A stretch of DNA of 64,000 bases, taken from Scenedesmus sp. ARA3 (lineage: Eukaryota; Chlorophyta; Chlorophyceae; Sphaeropleales; Scenedesmaceae). Each line of letters begins with the position of its first letter. Position 1 is the stretch's first letter. The stretch lies in assembly GCA_004335835.1 (NCBI GenBank), contig RWJK01001882.1, positions 30,057 through 94,056 on the forward strand, read 5' to 3'. Shown here in pieces: positions 12,143-25,438 of the stretch. The position numbers and the translations under genes are program-made. The notes beneath the pieces were generated by a model that saw nothing but the letters and a program-made list of their open reading frames with translations, was not told where the DNA came from and searched no databases.

Positions 12143-12145
12143 CTC
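11950..12145. repeat. CTG trinucleotide tracts
   Basis: Interrupted CTG/CCG repeats lie at about 11951-11985, and an uninterrupted CTG run of roughly 15 units lies at about 12095-12140. They sit in the 3' flank of the membrane-protein gene and could be part of its 3' UTR. Confidence 0.7.
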
Positions 12146-12315
12146 CTGGCAGCACAGCATGCTGCGCTGCCGAGCCCAAGTGCTCCTGCCCTTTCCTCAT
12201 TCATTTTGTTTTCAGCAGCTCTTCACGCACCCACCGCAATGCTGGTGTCACTGGGAAAGCAAGCTGCCAGTGTCACCAGCAGGTGTCACCCGCCCCAGCC
12301 CCTGCGTGCTCCGCT

Positions 12316-12684
12316 CTAACCGTAGCGGAACAGCAGCAGCGACAGCACCAGCAGGCCACCGGAGCCCCCTGCCAGTCCTGCAAACATTGTATGCTTCTTT
12401 GTGCGCTTCTGGTAGCAGTCGACGTAGGTCATGTCCTTTAAGCACTGCTCCTGGTCGAGCAGCTTCTCGCCGTTGCCCAGAATCCTGTATGGATTGGCAC
12501 ATGGGCAACTCGTCCTGCTGTTTTGAGTTGTTACTGCCATGATGGAGAAAGCGACCACGCCCACGAGGCCTGCCACCACCAGGAACACCAGGAACTTGCT
12601 GTTGCGTTTCGGCCTGTCTGGATTCTTGCTAAGTTTGTTAACATTGCCCCAGAATCCCTCCTCCTCATCGTGGTGAGCGGTCAT
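12316..12684 (-). CDS. Small two-helix membrane protein, unknown
   Basis: Single-exon 122-aa frame from an ATG in good context (ACC before it) to TAG. Seen: acidic, His-containing N-terminus (HHDEEEGFWGNVNKL), a basic stretch (PDRPKRNSK), a membrane helix at about residues 31-50 (FLVFLVVAGLVGVVAFSIMA), a loop of about 50 residues with four Cys (CPCANPYRI, EQCLKDMTYVDCYQK), a basic TKKH, then a second helix at about 99-119. With both ends basic before each helix it could be a hairpin with the Cys loop in a lumen, possibly disulfide-bonded. No family is recognised. Helix-loop-helix architecture and normal codon usage favour a real gene. An alternative is the last exon of a longer gene, but the start is convincing. 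Confidence 0.7.
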   Translation of the reverse strand: MTAHHDEEEGFWGNVNKLSKNPDRPKRNSKFLVFLVVAGLVGVVAFSIMAVTTQNSRTSCPCANPYRILGNGEKLLDQEQCLKDMTYVDCYQKRTKKHTMFAGLAGGSGGLLVLSLLLFRYG

Positions 12685-13774
12685 GGTTGCGGCAGTGGGG
12701 TGTGTGGCGAGTGCGGTGTGCTGGCTTGTAAGGTGAAGGAAGCGTATGTGATTCGAATGCTGTTGGAATCAAAGACACTAAAACATTTGATGCGCGGTAT
12801 GGCCATGCTGATACCCGCAGTGGCAGGTATGCCAACGACTAGGCTTTCGAAGCGCCAAAACCAGAGCGAAGGCCCAAAGGCAACTGCAAATCGGTTACAT
12901 AACGGTGAATTGAACCCAATCAATAAGCTGTAGTGAATGCTACTAGGCGCGCTGCAGGCAGATGAGCATGGCCGGTGCCGGTGTGCAGCAGGTGAGCCAT
13001 GTCAGTGCAGCCCCGGCCAGAAGGCGCGGTAAGCGTTGTGCTGCACAACTTGTGCAGCAAACAGTGTCGAGGCAGCTGTGGCAGACGTGTTGCTTTCTAC
13101 ACCTCCACAGTTCGTCTGCAGTTTATGTATTTCAAGCATGCTCAGCACGCTGGTGACACCAGCAGACCAGCCAGGCAGGACACATGCACTGCGCAATTCG
13201 CAAGGCATGACAACCAACTCGATGGGGAGGATGATGGTTTGGTTTTGCTAGCTTGACAACTGCTGAGGGTTCCTAGCTCGTTGTCGGCCATTGTAAAATC
13301 CAGTGGCACGCGCAGCGGCATGGCCGCCATGCCCCCCGGGGGGCCACCACTGTTACTGACACTGAGTATTTGCACCCTGTGCATAGCCAAAAGCTCTTTG
13401 TAAGAACCGATGCTTTCAATGACATCTGCGCACCAGTGGCAACTAAACTGTCTTCTGGTCGCAGCCAACTCCCACCTGCAACTTCCTGCCGCTGGCTCAG
13501 TGGGACCAAACCCTACACCACAAACCTGCTGTTGAAGCGACATATCATCAAGCTCACTGGAGTTCAACATGCTAAAGTGTTTGTTTTTCGAAAGGATTGC
13601 TTCGAAGCAACAGCGCATAAACCGCCTTGCTGTATAAGCACGAACAGGCCATTCTACTGTTGACACTCCAACTCTGCATCAAGCCAGAGGGTGGCACAAG
13701 TATTAAGATCCACCTGAATTTCAAAAATGTCGAGTTTGTGATGAGTACAACAGGCCTGTCTGCAGCAGCTGATC
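12685..13774. other. Bidirectional upstream region
   Basis: This 1.1-kb gap separates the divergent starts of the membrane-protein gene (12684, minus) and the helicase gene (13775, plus), so it should hold both promoters. I saw no convincing TATA box. A 174-codon minus-strand frame (13142-13666) has no recognised domain and may be chance. Confidence 0.4.
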
Positions 13775-14876
13775 ATGGCGCTTGCTGCACCGGTCGAGGA
13801 GGACTTCGGCTCAGACGAGCAGTTATCAAAGCAAGTGTTTCAGACGTATGAGTGCAAAAGCATTGGCAAGGGCAAACCCCATGCAGGCGACATCGCGGAG
13901 CCTTCTTCACTCAGGTGCTTGAGCAGCAGCAGCAGTACAGCAGGCTTGCATGGGCCCTGCATCTGTGCATGGCGTTTCCAGTCTACGTTTGTAACAATGG
14001 TATAACAGCATGTCTGCAATCAAGACTGCAAGCTCCGGCACACCCCATGGTGAAGCCAAGTGCTTGTGGTATTCTGCCCAGCAGTGACAATGCTGTGCAT
14101 GCTATGCTGCTGGTAGCCCCACCTGCGTGCCCGTTTAACCACCAGATGGGCTTTTACGTTATATGGAGTCTATGTGTCCACGCTTGCTCGTCTGCCATCC
14201 TCTGCAGTGTTGCTGAACCGCCCAGCTTTCGTTCAACTGCTGCAACCATTCGCCAACCATTCACTCTGCTTCACTGCACCACCTGCCACTCCTGCAAACT
14301 CTCCTGCGAACGTTCCTGCAAACATTCCTGCAAACTTGTTCCTGCAGCGCGATCCCGCTGCCTCCCTCAGACTATCCCCTGTGGGATTCCCTGCCGTTAG
14401 AGGTGGTTGAGCAGGGCAAGCTGAGCCAGCTGCAGCTGGAGGGCGTGCTGTACGCCTGTAGCCGCCACCAGCAGATACTGCCCAGCGGCCAGCGGGCAGG
14501 CTTCTTCATTGGTGCGTGATTGTGGTGGCTTGGAGGGTGTACCAGCAGCAGCAGCAGCAGCAGCTTCCCTGGAGCTCTGCATGCATCAGCACACGTGCAG
14601 CAGGGCGGGAGTACTGGCAGCAGGATGCAGGATGATGGTTGCAGCAGTGCACAAGCCAGGCATGCGATGCTTTCCGTCGGCTGGTGCAGTGCAAACACGC
14701 GCAGCATGATGAACTGTGCCTGTCCTGCTGCGCTGCAGGTGATGGCGCTGGTGTGGGCAAGGGGCGTCAGATAGCAGGCGTCATCTTAGACAACTACATC
14801 AGGGGCAGGAGGTGTGCACAGGAGCGCTGGATGGGGCAGCAGCAGCTGTGCCAGCAGCATAGTGCTGTTGTTTTTC

Positions 14877-14935
<59 letters not shown>

Positions 14936-14985
14936 NNNNNNNNNNNNNNNNNNNNNNNNNNNNNNNNNNNNNNNNNNNNNNNNNN

Positions 14986-15047
<62 letters not shown>

Positions 15048-15812
15048 CTCGCAGGCGTAGCGCTGAAGCTGCTGGCCTGCAGACGCATCTGCTGCAGCAG
15101 CTTCCCGCGCATTAGATGTCAAGTGCCCTATCATTACCAGCCACCAGCTTATGGCCTTGTTCGAATGTATGCAATAGTACATCTATTTTTCAAACTGCAC
15201 TGCAGGCGCCACTTGTGGCTGTCAACAAGCACTGACCTGCATGTGGATGCGGGGAGGGACTTGAGGGACCTTGGGGCACACATCCCGCTCATCAACGGCT
15301 GCGCGGGCCTGGACAGGGGCACGCGGGCCCTGGGGCTAGCGAAAGACCTGCAGGAAGGCGTGCTGTTCCTGTGAGTGTCGTGTATAGGGGTGTTGAAAAT
15401 CTGTTTGAAATATGTAGCCTCTGTGATGTGCTTAGTCTGCTCAGGGCTGGACAGGGGCACACGGGCCCTGTGGCTTGCAAAAGACCTGCAGGAGGGAGTG
15501 CTGTTCCTGTGAGTGTTTGTTGCGTCACTGCTATGGTATTGCACACGTCTGCAGGCTGTGCCGGGCTGGACAGGGGCACACGCGCCCTTGGGCTGGCATA
15601 TTGTTTGCGGGAGGGCGTGCTGTTCCTGTGAGTGCCATGCAACAACTGCAGAACCTTGCAAAAATGCATGCCTGCAAGCAGCTGTTGGTAGCTCAGCAGC
15701 GGGGGCCGTGGGTTACAGGCGCGCTGCAGCATGACCTGGCACTGCTGCTTGCATCCTCAACTGATGGTCCTGTCGTTTTGCTGCGTATGTTGACTTGCCG
15801 CTGCTGCTGCTG

Positions 15813-15843
<31 letters not shown>

Positions 15844-18800
15844 TTTGTGCTGCAGCACCTACTCCACACTCATTTCAGCAGGCAAGGGAGGCAGGAGCCG
15901 CATGGAGCAGGTGGGAAGGCTTGAAAGGGTTCTGATGGAAGAGTTGACAACGCGAGGCAGCCACGCATCTTTCATGTTGCGCAGCGCGATTGCAGCACAT
16001 GTAATGGAACACGGGGCGTTCTGTACGTTCTGTGTCAGGCGTCAACGCTGGCCTGAGCTGCTGCCCTATTTTTGTGTGCTGTCTGTGCCCACAGGTGGTG
16101 GAGGGGCTGGTGGGAGGCACCAACAGCTCCGTGCAACTTGTGGTGTGGCCCAGTCAGACGTATTGTGAATAATAACATCTCAACAACATCAAACGTGCTG
16201 GCCCTATCATATGTGCTGTGCCACAGGAGGTGGAGTGGCTGTTAGGCGGCACCAACAGCTCTCCGCTAGTTGTGGGTCTGATGGCTATCTGACAACATGC
16301 CAAACTGTAACATGCTGGCTGCATCATGTGTGCTGTCTGTGCCACAGGTGGTGGAGTGGCTGGTGGGAGGCACCAACAGCTCCCCGCAGCCGCAGGCCGG
16401 CAGCAGCAAAGCCGGCGACACTGCTGCTGCTGCTGCCGCCGCTGGCGCTCAGGCCTGGGATGGGCTGATCGTGCTGGACGAGTGCCACAAGGCAAAGAAC
16501 TTCACACCTGGAAAAGAAGCGCAGAGCACCAAGGTGAGCTGAGTGTGCGTCACTGACATTGAATGGTACTTGTCACCGTAAGCAGTAGCCTGTTGGCAAC
16601 AGCACCCCAGGCATCTTTGGCGGACAAGCACAGCCACGTTGTTTGCAACCGCATCCACTCACGCAGTCTATAGCTTACAAGCCGCTGCTGCTGCTGCTGC
16701 TGCTGTTGCTGCCGCCAGGTGGCCTCTGCTGTCATTGACCTGCAGGCCATGCTGCCAAACGCGCGCGTGCTGTACTGCAGTGCCACGGGCGTGAGTGAGG
16801 TGAGGCAGAAGAGCGTGTTTCGACATGTTTTACCAGACCGCTGTCGCCAGTTGCTGTGGGTTTCTGCAGAAGAGAGCCAATCCACAGCTGTGTGAGGTCA
16901 TGTTAAGACAGTTGCAAAACAGATAGAGTCTTGATCAGCAGCAGCTGCAAGCTTGAGCACATGCACAGCTAGTTTCTTTGCATCATGCCATACTTTGGTC
17001 CCTACATGCTACCCACCGTAATTTATGCTTCCGATGCGATTGTACTGGGCTGATGCTGCTACTAGGTGCTTAGCCTGGTTTGTGAAGTGACAATGAGGGC
17101 ATGCGTTGGCGTGCTTGTAGGTGGCCAACATGGCCTATATGGAGCGCATGGGCCTGTGGGGACCCGCCAGCCCCTTCCCAGACTTGTTATGCATCAAACA
17201 CATGTGTCCATACGCTGTTTGTGACAATCCCAGGTGGCCAACATGGCCTACATGGAGCGCATGAGCCTATGGGGACCTGCCAGCCTCTTCGCAGACTTGT
17301 TATTCATCAAACACCTGTGTCATATGCCGTTGATGATAACTGCAGGTGGCCAACACCTCCTATATGGAGCGCATGGGCCTGTGGGGACCTGCCAGCCCCT
17401 TCTTGGACTTGTGACTCATTAAACACCTGTGTCATATGCTGTTTGTGACAACCGCAGGTCGCCAACATGGCGTACATGGAGCGCATGGGGCTTTGGGGAC
17501 CTGCCAGCCCCTTCCCTGACTTCGCTGCTTTCTTGGAGAGCATGCGCAAGCGGGGTGTGAGCTTCATGGAGCTGCTTGCGATGGAGATGAAGGCGGCTGG
17601 ACGCTATGTGGCTCGCGGGCTGAGCTTCAGGTGCTTTGGTTGAATGTTTGACCAGGTTGACCGAATGTCTGACTGATTGTTGATGTTCGTCCGTTGACGG
17701 TGAGCTCAGCTGCTGGCGATGGAGGTGAAGGCGCCTGGGCGCTATGTGGCGCGCGGGCTGAGCTTCAGGTGCTTCGACAAATTGTTTGACCAGGTTTGAC
17801 TGGAGTTCTGCACAGCAAACGTGGCGCAGCACGATGAACAGTCGCCCTGTAGGATGCTCACAACTTTGACATTGGCGTGCCTTCATGCTGCTCTGCAGGC
17901 AGGCACTTGCAAGTAGAAGCGCCCCTCAGCCCAGCCAAAGTGGCACAGTACGACGCAGCAGTTGCTCATAATGTTTGTTTGCTGCCTGCCGCCATGCTGT
18001 CCTGCAGGCAGGCGGAGTTCCTGCAAGTAGAAGCGCCCCTCATCCCAGAGAAAGTGGCCCAGTATGATGCAGCAGTCGCGCTGTGGCAGAGCCTGCGCAG
18101 CAAGCTGGAGATGGCTCTGCAGCTGGCAGGCATAGACAAGCGGGACGTGTGGAAGACGTACTGGGCGGCGCAGCAGCGCTTCTTCAAGCTGCTGTGTGTG
18201 GGGCTGAAGCTGGACACAGTGATTGCAGAGGTACGCTGGAGGGCAGAGTTGGGCTGTAGGTGTCAAATGTTAGGATTGGGGCAGCGCAGCAGCGCTTCTT
18301 CAAGCTGCTGTGTGTGGGGCTGAAGCTGGACACGGTCATCGCAGAGGTGCGCGCTGTCGGGCCGGGTTTAGTTGTTAGGTGTGGGGTGTGGGTGGCGCAG
18401 CTGTGGTTCTATAAACTGCTGTGTGTGGGGCTGAAGCTGGACACGGTCATTGCAGAGGTGCGCTGGAGGGCAGAGTTGGGCTGTACGCTTCAGATGTTTG
18501 GGATTGGACTGCGGTGGCGCAGCAGCGCTTCTTCAAGCTGCTGTGTGTGGGGCTGAAGCTGGACACAGTCATTGCAGAGGTAAGCGTTTGGAGACCAAGT
18601 CGTTGAAGTGCTTGCATTGAGCTGCGTTCGTGCAGCAAGCAGGTTGACAGCAACCCATGTGGCGTTCCGCCGTGCTGTTTTGTGTTGCCATGCCTATACA
18701 GCGGTCGTCTCTTTCCAAGAGCAGCAGCACTAGCTGTCATGCACATAATAGTCTTTGTGGGCACAGCCATGAACTTTTGGCCTAATCATCACACCTCACA

Positions 18801-20028
18801 TGCGTGACTCTTCCTTTGCAACTTCTTCTGCTCAATCATCCTCTGTTGCTTTGTCATGCTGCTGCCCGCAAACAGGCCAAGGCAGCGCTGGCGTCTGGCA
18901 TGTGCATGGTCATCGGGCTGCAACAAACACATACCTGTCCTCCTGTGTCTTGCTCAAATGTTGCGTTCTGCAATCACCTGTTGTCATGCAGGCCAAGGCA
19001 GCGCTGGCATCGGGCATGTGCATGGTCATCGGGCTGCAGAGCACTGGCGGATCATGCTTGTCGGTTTCCGTGCACACAGCCCAAAGCTGCGCATGATCTC
19101 CATCTTTCCTCTTCCTCTTCTGCTGAACTGCCTTCTCTTGCTTGGATGGTGTTTCCTGCAAATGTATGCAGGCCAAGGCAGCGCTAGCGTCAGGCATGTG
19201 CGTTGTCATAGGCCTGCAGAGCACCGGCGAGGCAGCAGCAGATGCAATGGGGCTGGAGCCAGGCCCCTTGCCTGGCTTTGTGAGCCCCTGCAAGGAGATG
19301 CTGCTGCGCTTCATACAGCTCAACTTCCCAGAGCATGCGGCGCAGTCGCCTGAAGGTGGGCGTTGAGGCTGTTGCTTGTGTCTGCTGCTCAGTGAACGGG
19401 GCGCAGCCGGATATGCCTGCATGCTTGTTGTTTTGCTGTTGCTTTGTGTGGCATTGCAAGGAGATGCTGCTGAGGTGGATTCAGCTGAATGTCCCAGAGC
19501 ATGCCGCTCAGTTGCCTGAAGGTGGGCAGTGTGGATGGCTACTAGCTGAACTTCCTGCAGCAGCCTGCACGTGTCCCGCCTGCTAGGACACTGCGACAAC
19601 GCACGCGTCCTGTGCATTCCCATATGCTGGTTATGTCCTGCATAATCATGTTCCCGTCCGTCTGCAGCTGCAGCGATGGGCCTGCAGCCTGAGGCCATCC
19701 CCGCCTGCCGCGCCATGAAGCAGCAGCTGCTGGCGCAGCACGCCTCTCTCAACCCACCACAAAGTATCTTGGCGCAGCTGACATGCCACACACGCTGTGC
19801 TTCTTTCCTGTCTGCTTATGTCCCGGCTGTCTGCAGCTGCAGCAATGGGGCTGCAGCCAGAAGCCATCCCCGCCTGCCGTGCCATGAAGCAGCAGCTGCT
19901 GGCGCAGCTTGCCCAGCTCGACCTGCCGCCCAACTTCCTGGACCAGTTGATCGATGAGCTGGGAGGGCCGAGCATCGTTGCAGAGATGACTGGGCGCAAG
20001 GGCCGCGTGGTGCGCGAGCAGCGCAAAG

Positions 20029-20065
<37 letters not shown>

Positions 20066-23000
20066 GCTGAGTCAGCGCGTGGTGTATGAGCTGCGGGCTA
20101 AGCCGGACAGCAGCGAGATGGACTCACTCAACGGTGAGGCTGTTTGGTTGCCTCAGTGCTGATGGCTCGAAGTGCAGCATGTGTTGAGGTTGATAGTGTG
20201 CGTGTGCTGGTGGCCGCCTTCGTTTTACCGCATCCAATTCTCCTGCAAGCTCCACAAGTCAAACGCATGCACCTACCTGCCTGCAAGTGGCTGCCAGTGT
20301 CCCTATTGCACTATGCAGCCACATAGGGCTACGTGTGCGTGTTTACTGTCACCTATTCTTTTGCAACCAGGACGCAACCCAGCAGCATACACCCGTTCAT
20401 GAATCTCCTCCACCACCCAACCACCTGCTTCCGTGTGTGCGCGTTGCTTTCTCCCAAATAGCACTTCTCCCCTCATCGATGTATGCTTGGCCTCCACCAA
20501 CCATGCATATTTGCCTTCATTGTTGCCGCTGCTAGTTACGGAGAGGGAGGCTTTCCTGTCAGGCAAGAAGCGTGTGGCGCTCATCAGCGATGCAGCAAGC
20601 ACCGGCATCTCGCTGCACGCAGCAGCAACAGCAGCCAACCGCAGCCAGCGGCGGCTGCACCTCACCATAGAGCTGCCTTGGAGTGCTGACAAGGCCATTC
20701 AGCAGCTTGGCCGCAGCCACAGAACAAACCAGGTGCGACAATGCTGCTTTTTTTGCGCTCTCATGAGTTTTGCCTGGTTTGTACACATCTTCATGCACCT
20801 GCACCGCACAAATGAGCTGCCCTTATAGCAACCGGGGCGCAGTCACAACCAACCAGGTGCACTGCGTCACCAGTGCAGGTTTTGTTGCAACTTCCCACAC
20901 AAGCCAGTCATGCCTGCTCTCCAAGGGTGAGGCGGTCATTGCAATGCTGCTGGCTGTGGTGTACCACACCACACTCACGCCAATGTGGCTGCATCACGTG
21001 CTTGCTCAACTGCAGGTGTCAGCACCGCTCTACAAGCTGGTGGTGTCTGCTGCTGGCGGCGAGCGGCGCTTTGCTGCAGCAGTGGCAAGGCGGCTGCAAA
21101 GCTTGGGGGCCCTGACGCGCGGCGACAGGCGCGCAGCAGCGGGTGGGTGGTCGCTGCTACACATACTGAACACTCCAGCTCTGCTGCTTGACTCATTTGT
21201 ACTTGCCAGGCATGTATGCCGCATCTGGGTGAATGGTTGGTGGGATGCATGAAGTCAACGCCGCTGCAAACATTGGTGTTGCTGCTGCTGTCTTTGTGAT
21301 GTGCAGGCGTTGACCTTTCAGACTCAAACTTTGACACCCCGTGGGGCCGCAAGAGCCTGCGCAAGATGTATGATGCCATAGTCACAGAGTCCCCTCAGCT
21401 GCCCAGCGGAGTGACAGTCTCTGCCCTGCTAAAGGACCTCCTGGTGTTTCCTGCAAGCGGTGCCGCTCAAACAGCAGCAGCAGCCGCCACAGATCAAGCT
21501 GCAGCTGCTGCGGATGTCAATGCGACGCTGCAACAAGAGGAGACAGCACGGCTGCTGCAGCAGCAGCTGCCGGCGCTGTCAGCCCTGCAACGCCTCGCAG
21601 CAGCAGAGGCCGCGGCAGCAGCGAAAGCTGCAGCAGCTGCCGCTGCAAAGGCTGCTGCTGGCCAGTCACCTGCCAAGTCAGCAGCAGCAGCACCTGCAGC
21701 AGCTGCTGCAGCAGAGGAGGCGATGCTGGTGGCTGCTTTGACTGGCAAGGCGCCGCCGCCTGCAGCTGCAGCAGCGTTCATGACGCCTGCTCAAGTTGGG
21801 GCTGCAATTGCGGAGCTTCACAGGGAGCTGCGGGGCTGCTGTGACATGATGGGCATTGGGCTCAGCGGTCGCAGTAACGACAGCGTGGTTGAGGTGAGTG
21901 CACTTGATGTGCTACGTCTCAAGTCACGCGTCACAGGTGGCTCAAGTTGGGGCTGCAATAGCAGAGCTGCACAGGGAGCTGCAGGGCTGCTGTGACATGA
22001 TGGGCATAGGGCTAAGTGGGCGCAGTAACGATAGCGTGGTTGAGGTGAGCACGTGCGTTTTGTGTCCTGGACTGCACTGAGTAGTAGCCATGGGCTTTTG
22101 GCTCAATCCTGCAGCAACGACAGCTCAGTTGAGGTGAGTGTGTGTGTGTGTGTTATGTGTCCTAAGCTGTATTGAACAGACATACCATGTCGCCCGCTTT
22201 AGCCACTTGAGTTGGGGATGCGATTGCGGAGCTTCACAGGGAGCTGCGCGGTTGCTGCAACATGATGGGCATTGGGCTCAGCGGTCGCAGCAATGACAGC
22301 GTGGTTGAAGTGAGAATGCGACACATGCTGGGCCAAAAGGGACCGTCTTTGCGACAGTTGGTGTGCATACACGTGCGATAGACTCACACTTTGCATGTTG
22401 CACAGACATCAGCGGGTGGCACGGCCTGCGTACAGCACCCCTCGCTTTTTGGGTTATACGCAGTGACTCATCTCAGCTGTTGGCGCCAAGCACTGCACAT
22501 CTGATCAAGCCGCCCACTCCCCTCGCAGAGTAGTGTCAGCAGCTAAGGATGCAACCACAGCAGCATCCTGTTTCTGTGCGCTGCCAAGCTTTATGAATAA
22601 CTCATTCCTCAAACGTGCTGCTGCTTGCAGGACCGCATCAAGGACACCGTGTCAGCAGCAGCCAAGGACGCCAACGCAGCAGCAGCGCCGGGCGCAAAGG
22701 ACCTGGGCGATGTGCGCCGCTTCCTCAACAGGCTGCTGGGGCTGCCGCTGGGCCGCCAGAACCTGCTCTTCAACTACTTTGCGGCAACACTGGCGGCTGA
22801 GATCGCTGCTGCACGCGCTGAGGGCAGGTGTGCTTGCTCGGCAGTTATCTGGAGATCCCGGCCACTGTGATCAGCTTGTTCATCGTTTGAAGACACATGC
22901 GTTCAACCCTGAACTTCACTTGGCGCTGCTGCCGCCCGCACACACATGTGTCCAACCCTGAACTTCACTTCGTGCTGCTGCCGCTGCTGCTGTTTCGGTT

Positions 23001-25132
23001 GCGCAGGTACACCGAGGGCGTGAGTGATATCCAAGGCAGCAGCATCAGCCTGGCAAGGCCCCCGCAGCTGCTGCGGCCGACCCTAATCCTTAGCTACTGC
23101 TGCTGCTGCCGCCGCTGCCGCACACTGTGCAGGTACACTGAGGGCGTGAGTGACATCCAAGGCAGCAGCATCAGCTTGGCGCGGCCCCCGCAACTGCTGT
23201 GGGGCGCCGCCAGCGGCGGCAGCGAGGCTGGCGCGGCGGCGCAGACATGGGTCAACACGCTGCAGGTGGATCGGGGCATGACCTTTGAGGTGAGCGGCAA
23301 CAACACATCTGGGCATTGTGATGTGATTCCGCATATTGTCATTCAGACTGTTGCATCAGCATACCTGGTTTGGCTGCACTACAGTGGAGCAATGTTGTGG
23401 ATTGTTTAGTGTAATAGGTGGTAGCGGCAGCGAGGCGGGCGCGGCGGCGCAGACGTGGGTGAACACACTGCAGGTAGACCGGGGCATGACCTTTGAGGTG
23501 AGCGGCAACAACACATCTGGGCATTGTGATGTGATTCCGCATATTGTCATTCTGACTGTTGCTCCAGCACACCTGGTCGGCTACGCTGAAGTGGAGCATT
23601 GTGTGCAGCTGTAAACTTGGCAATTATATGTGGTAGCGGCAGCGAGGCGGGCGCGGTGGCGCAGACTTGGGTCAACACGCTGCAGGTAGATCGGGGCATT
23701 ACCTTTGAGGTGAGCGGCGGCGGCGGCTAGTCCTTGACCGCAGCAACATTGATGTTGAACGCTGATACGGTGCACTTTGCTGCCCAAGTCTCCTTCTGCC
23801 ACTGCTGCTTTAGATATATTCAGCCTAGTCTGTGGCGCATTGCAGAGCACGGCACTGTGACTGTTCATGTTGTGCCATTTCTTACTGCAGCATGCTGCTG
23901 CGCCGCCACCATCCTGCCCCGGCTGCCTGAGCGGCTTCACTTCTGTGCAACTCCTTGGCAAGCAGACCTCTATCAACTGTCTGTGCTGCATTGCTTTGTT
24001 CTTGCAGGATGCTGCGCGCCGCCTGGCGCACGAGTCATTCCCTGGCTGCCTGAGTGGGTTCCGTCGCAGCAGGCGGCCCATGTTTGGGTCTCACCTGGTG
24101 CTGCTGGCGCTGCAGAAGCCTGGCCAGAAGCACTTGTTCAGCCTTGTGAGACCAAACACAGGTAGGCGGGGCTGACGGTTGTGGAGGGTGATAGGTTGTC
24201 AAACAGTGATAATGGCAGTACTTTTGTTGAGTTTTTTTGGCTGTGTTTTGTGTTTTAAGCTGTTGGTATTTGGCCCATGTTTGGCAGCAACTTGGTGCTG
24301 CTGGCGCTGCAAAAGCCAGGGCAGAAGCACCTCTTCAGCCTCGTGCGGCCAAACACAGGTGCGAGCGCCCAGGCTGTTGGCAGCACTTGAGTGTGATTGG
24401 ATTGAGAGCAACAGCCTTGTTTTGTGTTATTGTGGGGTTCTGGTGCATGTTTGGGTCCCTCTAGGTGCTGCTGGCGCTGCAGAAGCCTGGCCAGAAGCAC
24501 CGCTTCAGCGTGGTGCGGCCCAACACAGGTGCGAGCGGCCAAGCTATTGGCAGTACTTGGGTGTGATTAGATTGAAAGCAATAGCCTTGTTTTGTGGTAT
24601 TGTGGGATTTTTGTGCGTGTTTGGGTCTCACCTGGTGCTGCTGACGCTGCAGAGCCTGGCCAAAAGCTCCTGTTCAGCCTCGTGAGACTAAACACAGGTG
24701 CGTAGTTGGGATGCCTGTGGTGTCCTTGTTACCAACCCATCTGGGGAAGCAGCCCACTTGCTGCCCTGCCCCAGCTGGACTTCTGATCCGACCTGCTGTT
24801 GCTGCTTGCTGCTGCAGCACGGCAGGCGAGGCCTTCTAGACATGACACGCATTGAGTGGGATGATTAGCACATGTACGCCCATTGCTGAATGCAGTGCAG
24901 CTGATCCCCCTGCTCTTGCTGCTGCTGCTGCTGCTTCTGTGCTGCAGGCGAGGCCTTTTATGACATGAAGCGGGGCGACCTTGATGAGAAGTACGTGCTA
25001 TATCTTATGCCTTTCTTGTTGCTGCTGCTGCTGCTGCCATTTCACAAACTTTGTGCACGGCAGGCGAGGCATTTTATGCCATGGAACAGGGCGAGCTGGA
25101 TGAGAAATACGTGCTATATCTTATGCCTGTCA

Positions 25133-25167
<35 letters not shown>

Positions 25168-25391
25168 ATTCACAAACAACACGGCAGGCGAGGCCTTTGA
25201 TGACATGGAACGTGGCGAGCTGGACGAAAAATACGTGCGGCTGGCGCCAGAGGCAGCACAGGAAGATTGCGCTGACTGACTACGTCTGATGTGCTGCTGC
25301 CATTTATGTTGTTACATTGCAGGCGAGGCGTTTTATGACATGGAGCGCGGCGAGCTTGATGAGAAGTACGTGCTACATCTTATGCCATTCA

Positions 25392-25438
<47 letters not shown>

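Noticed and set aside
13142..13666. 174-codon minus-strand frame upstream of the helicase gene
   Set aside because: No domain is visible, and it lies in the likely shared promoter region.
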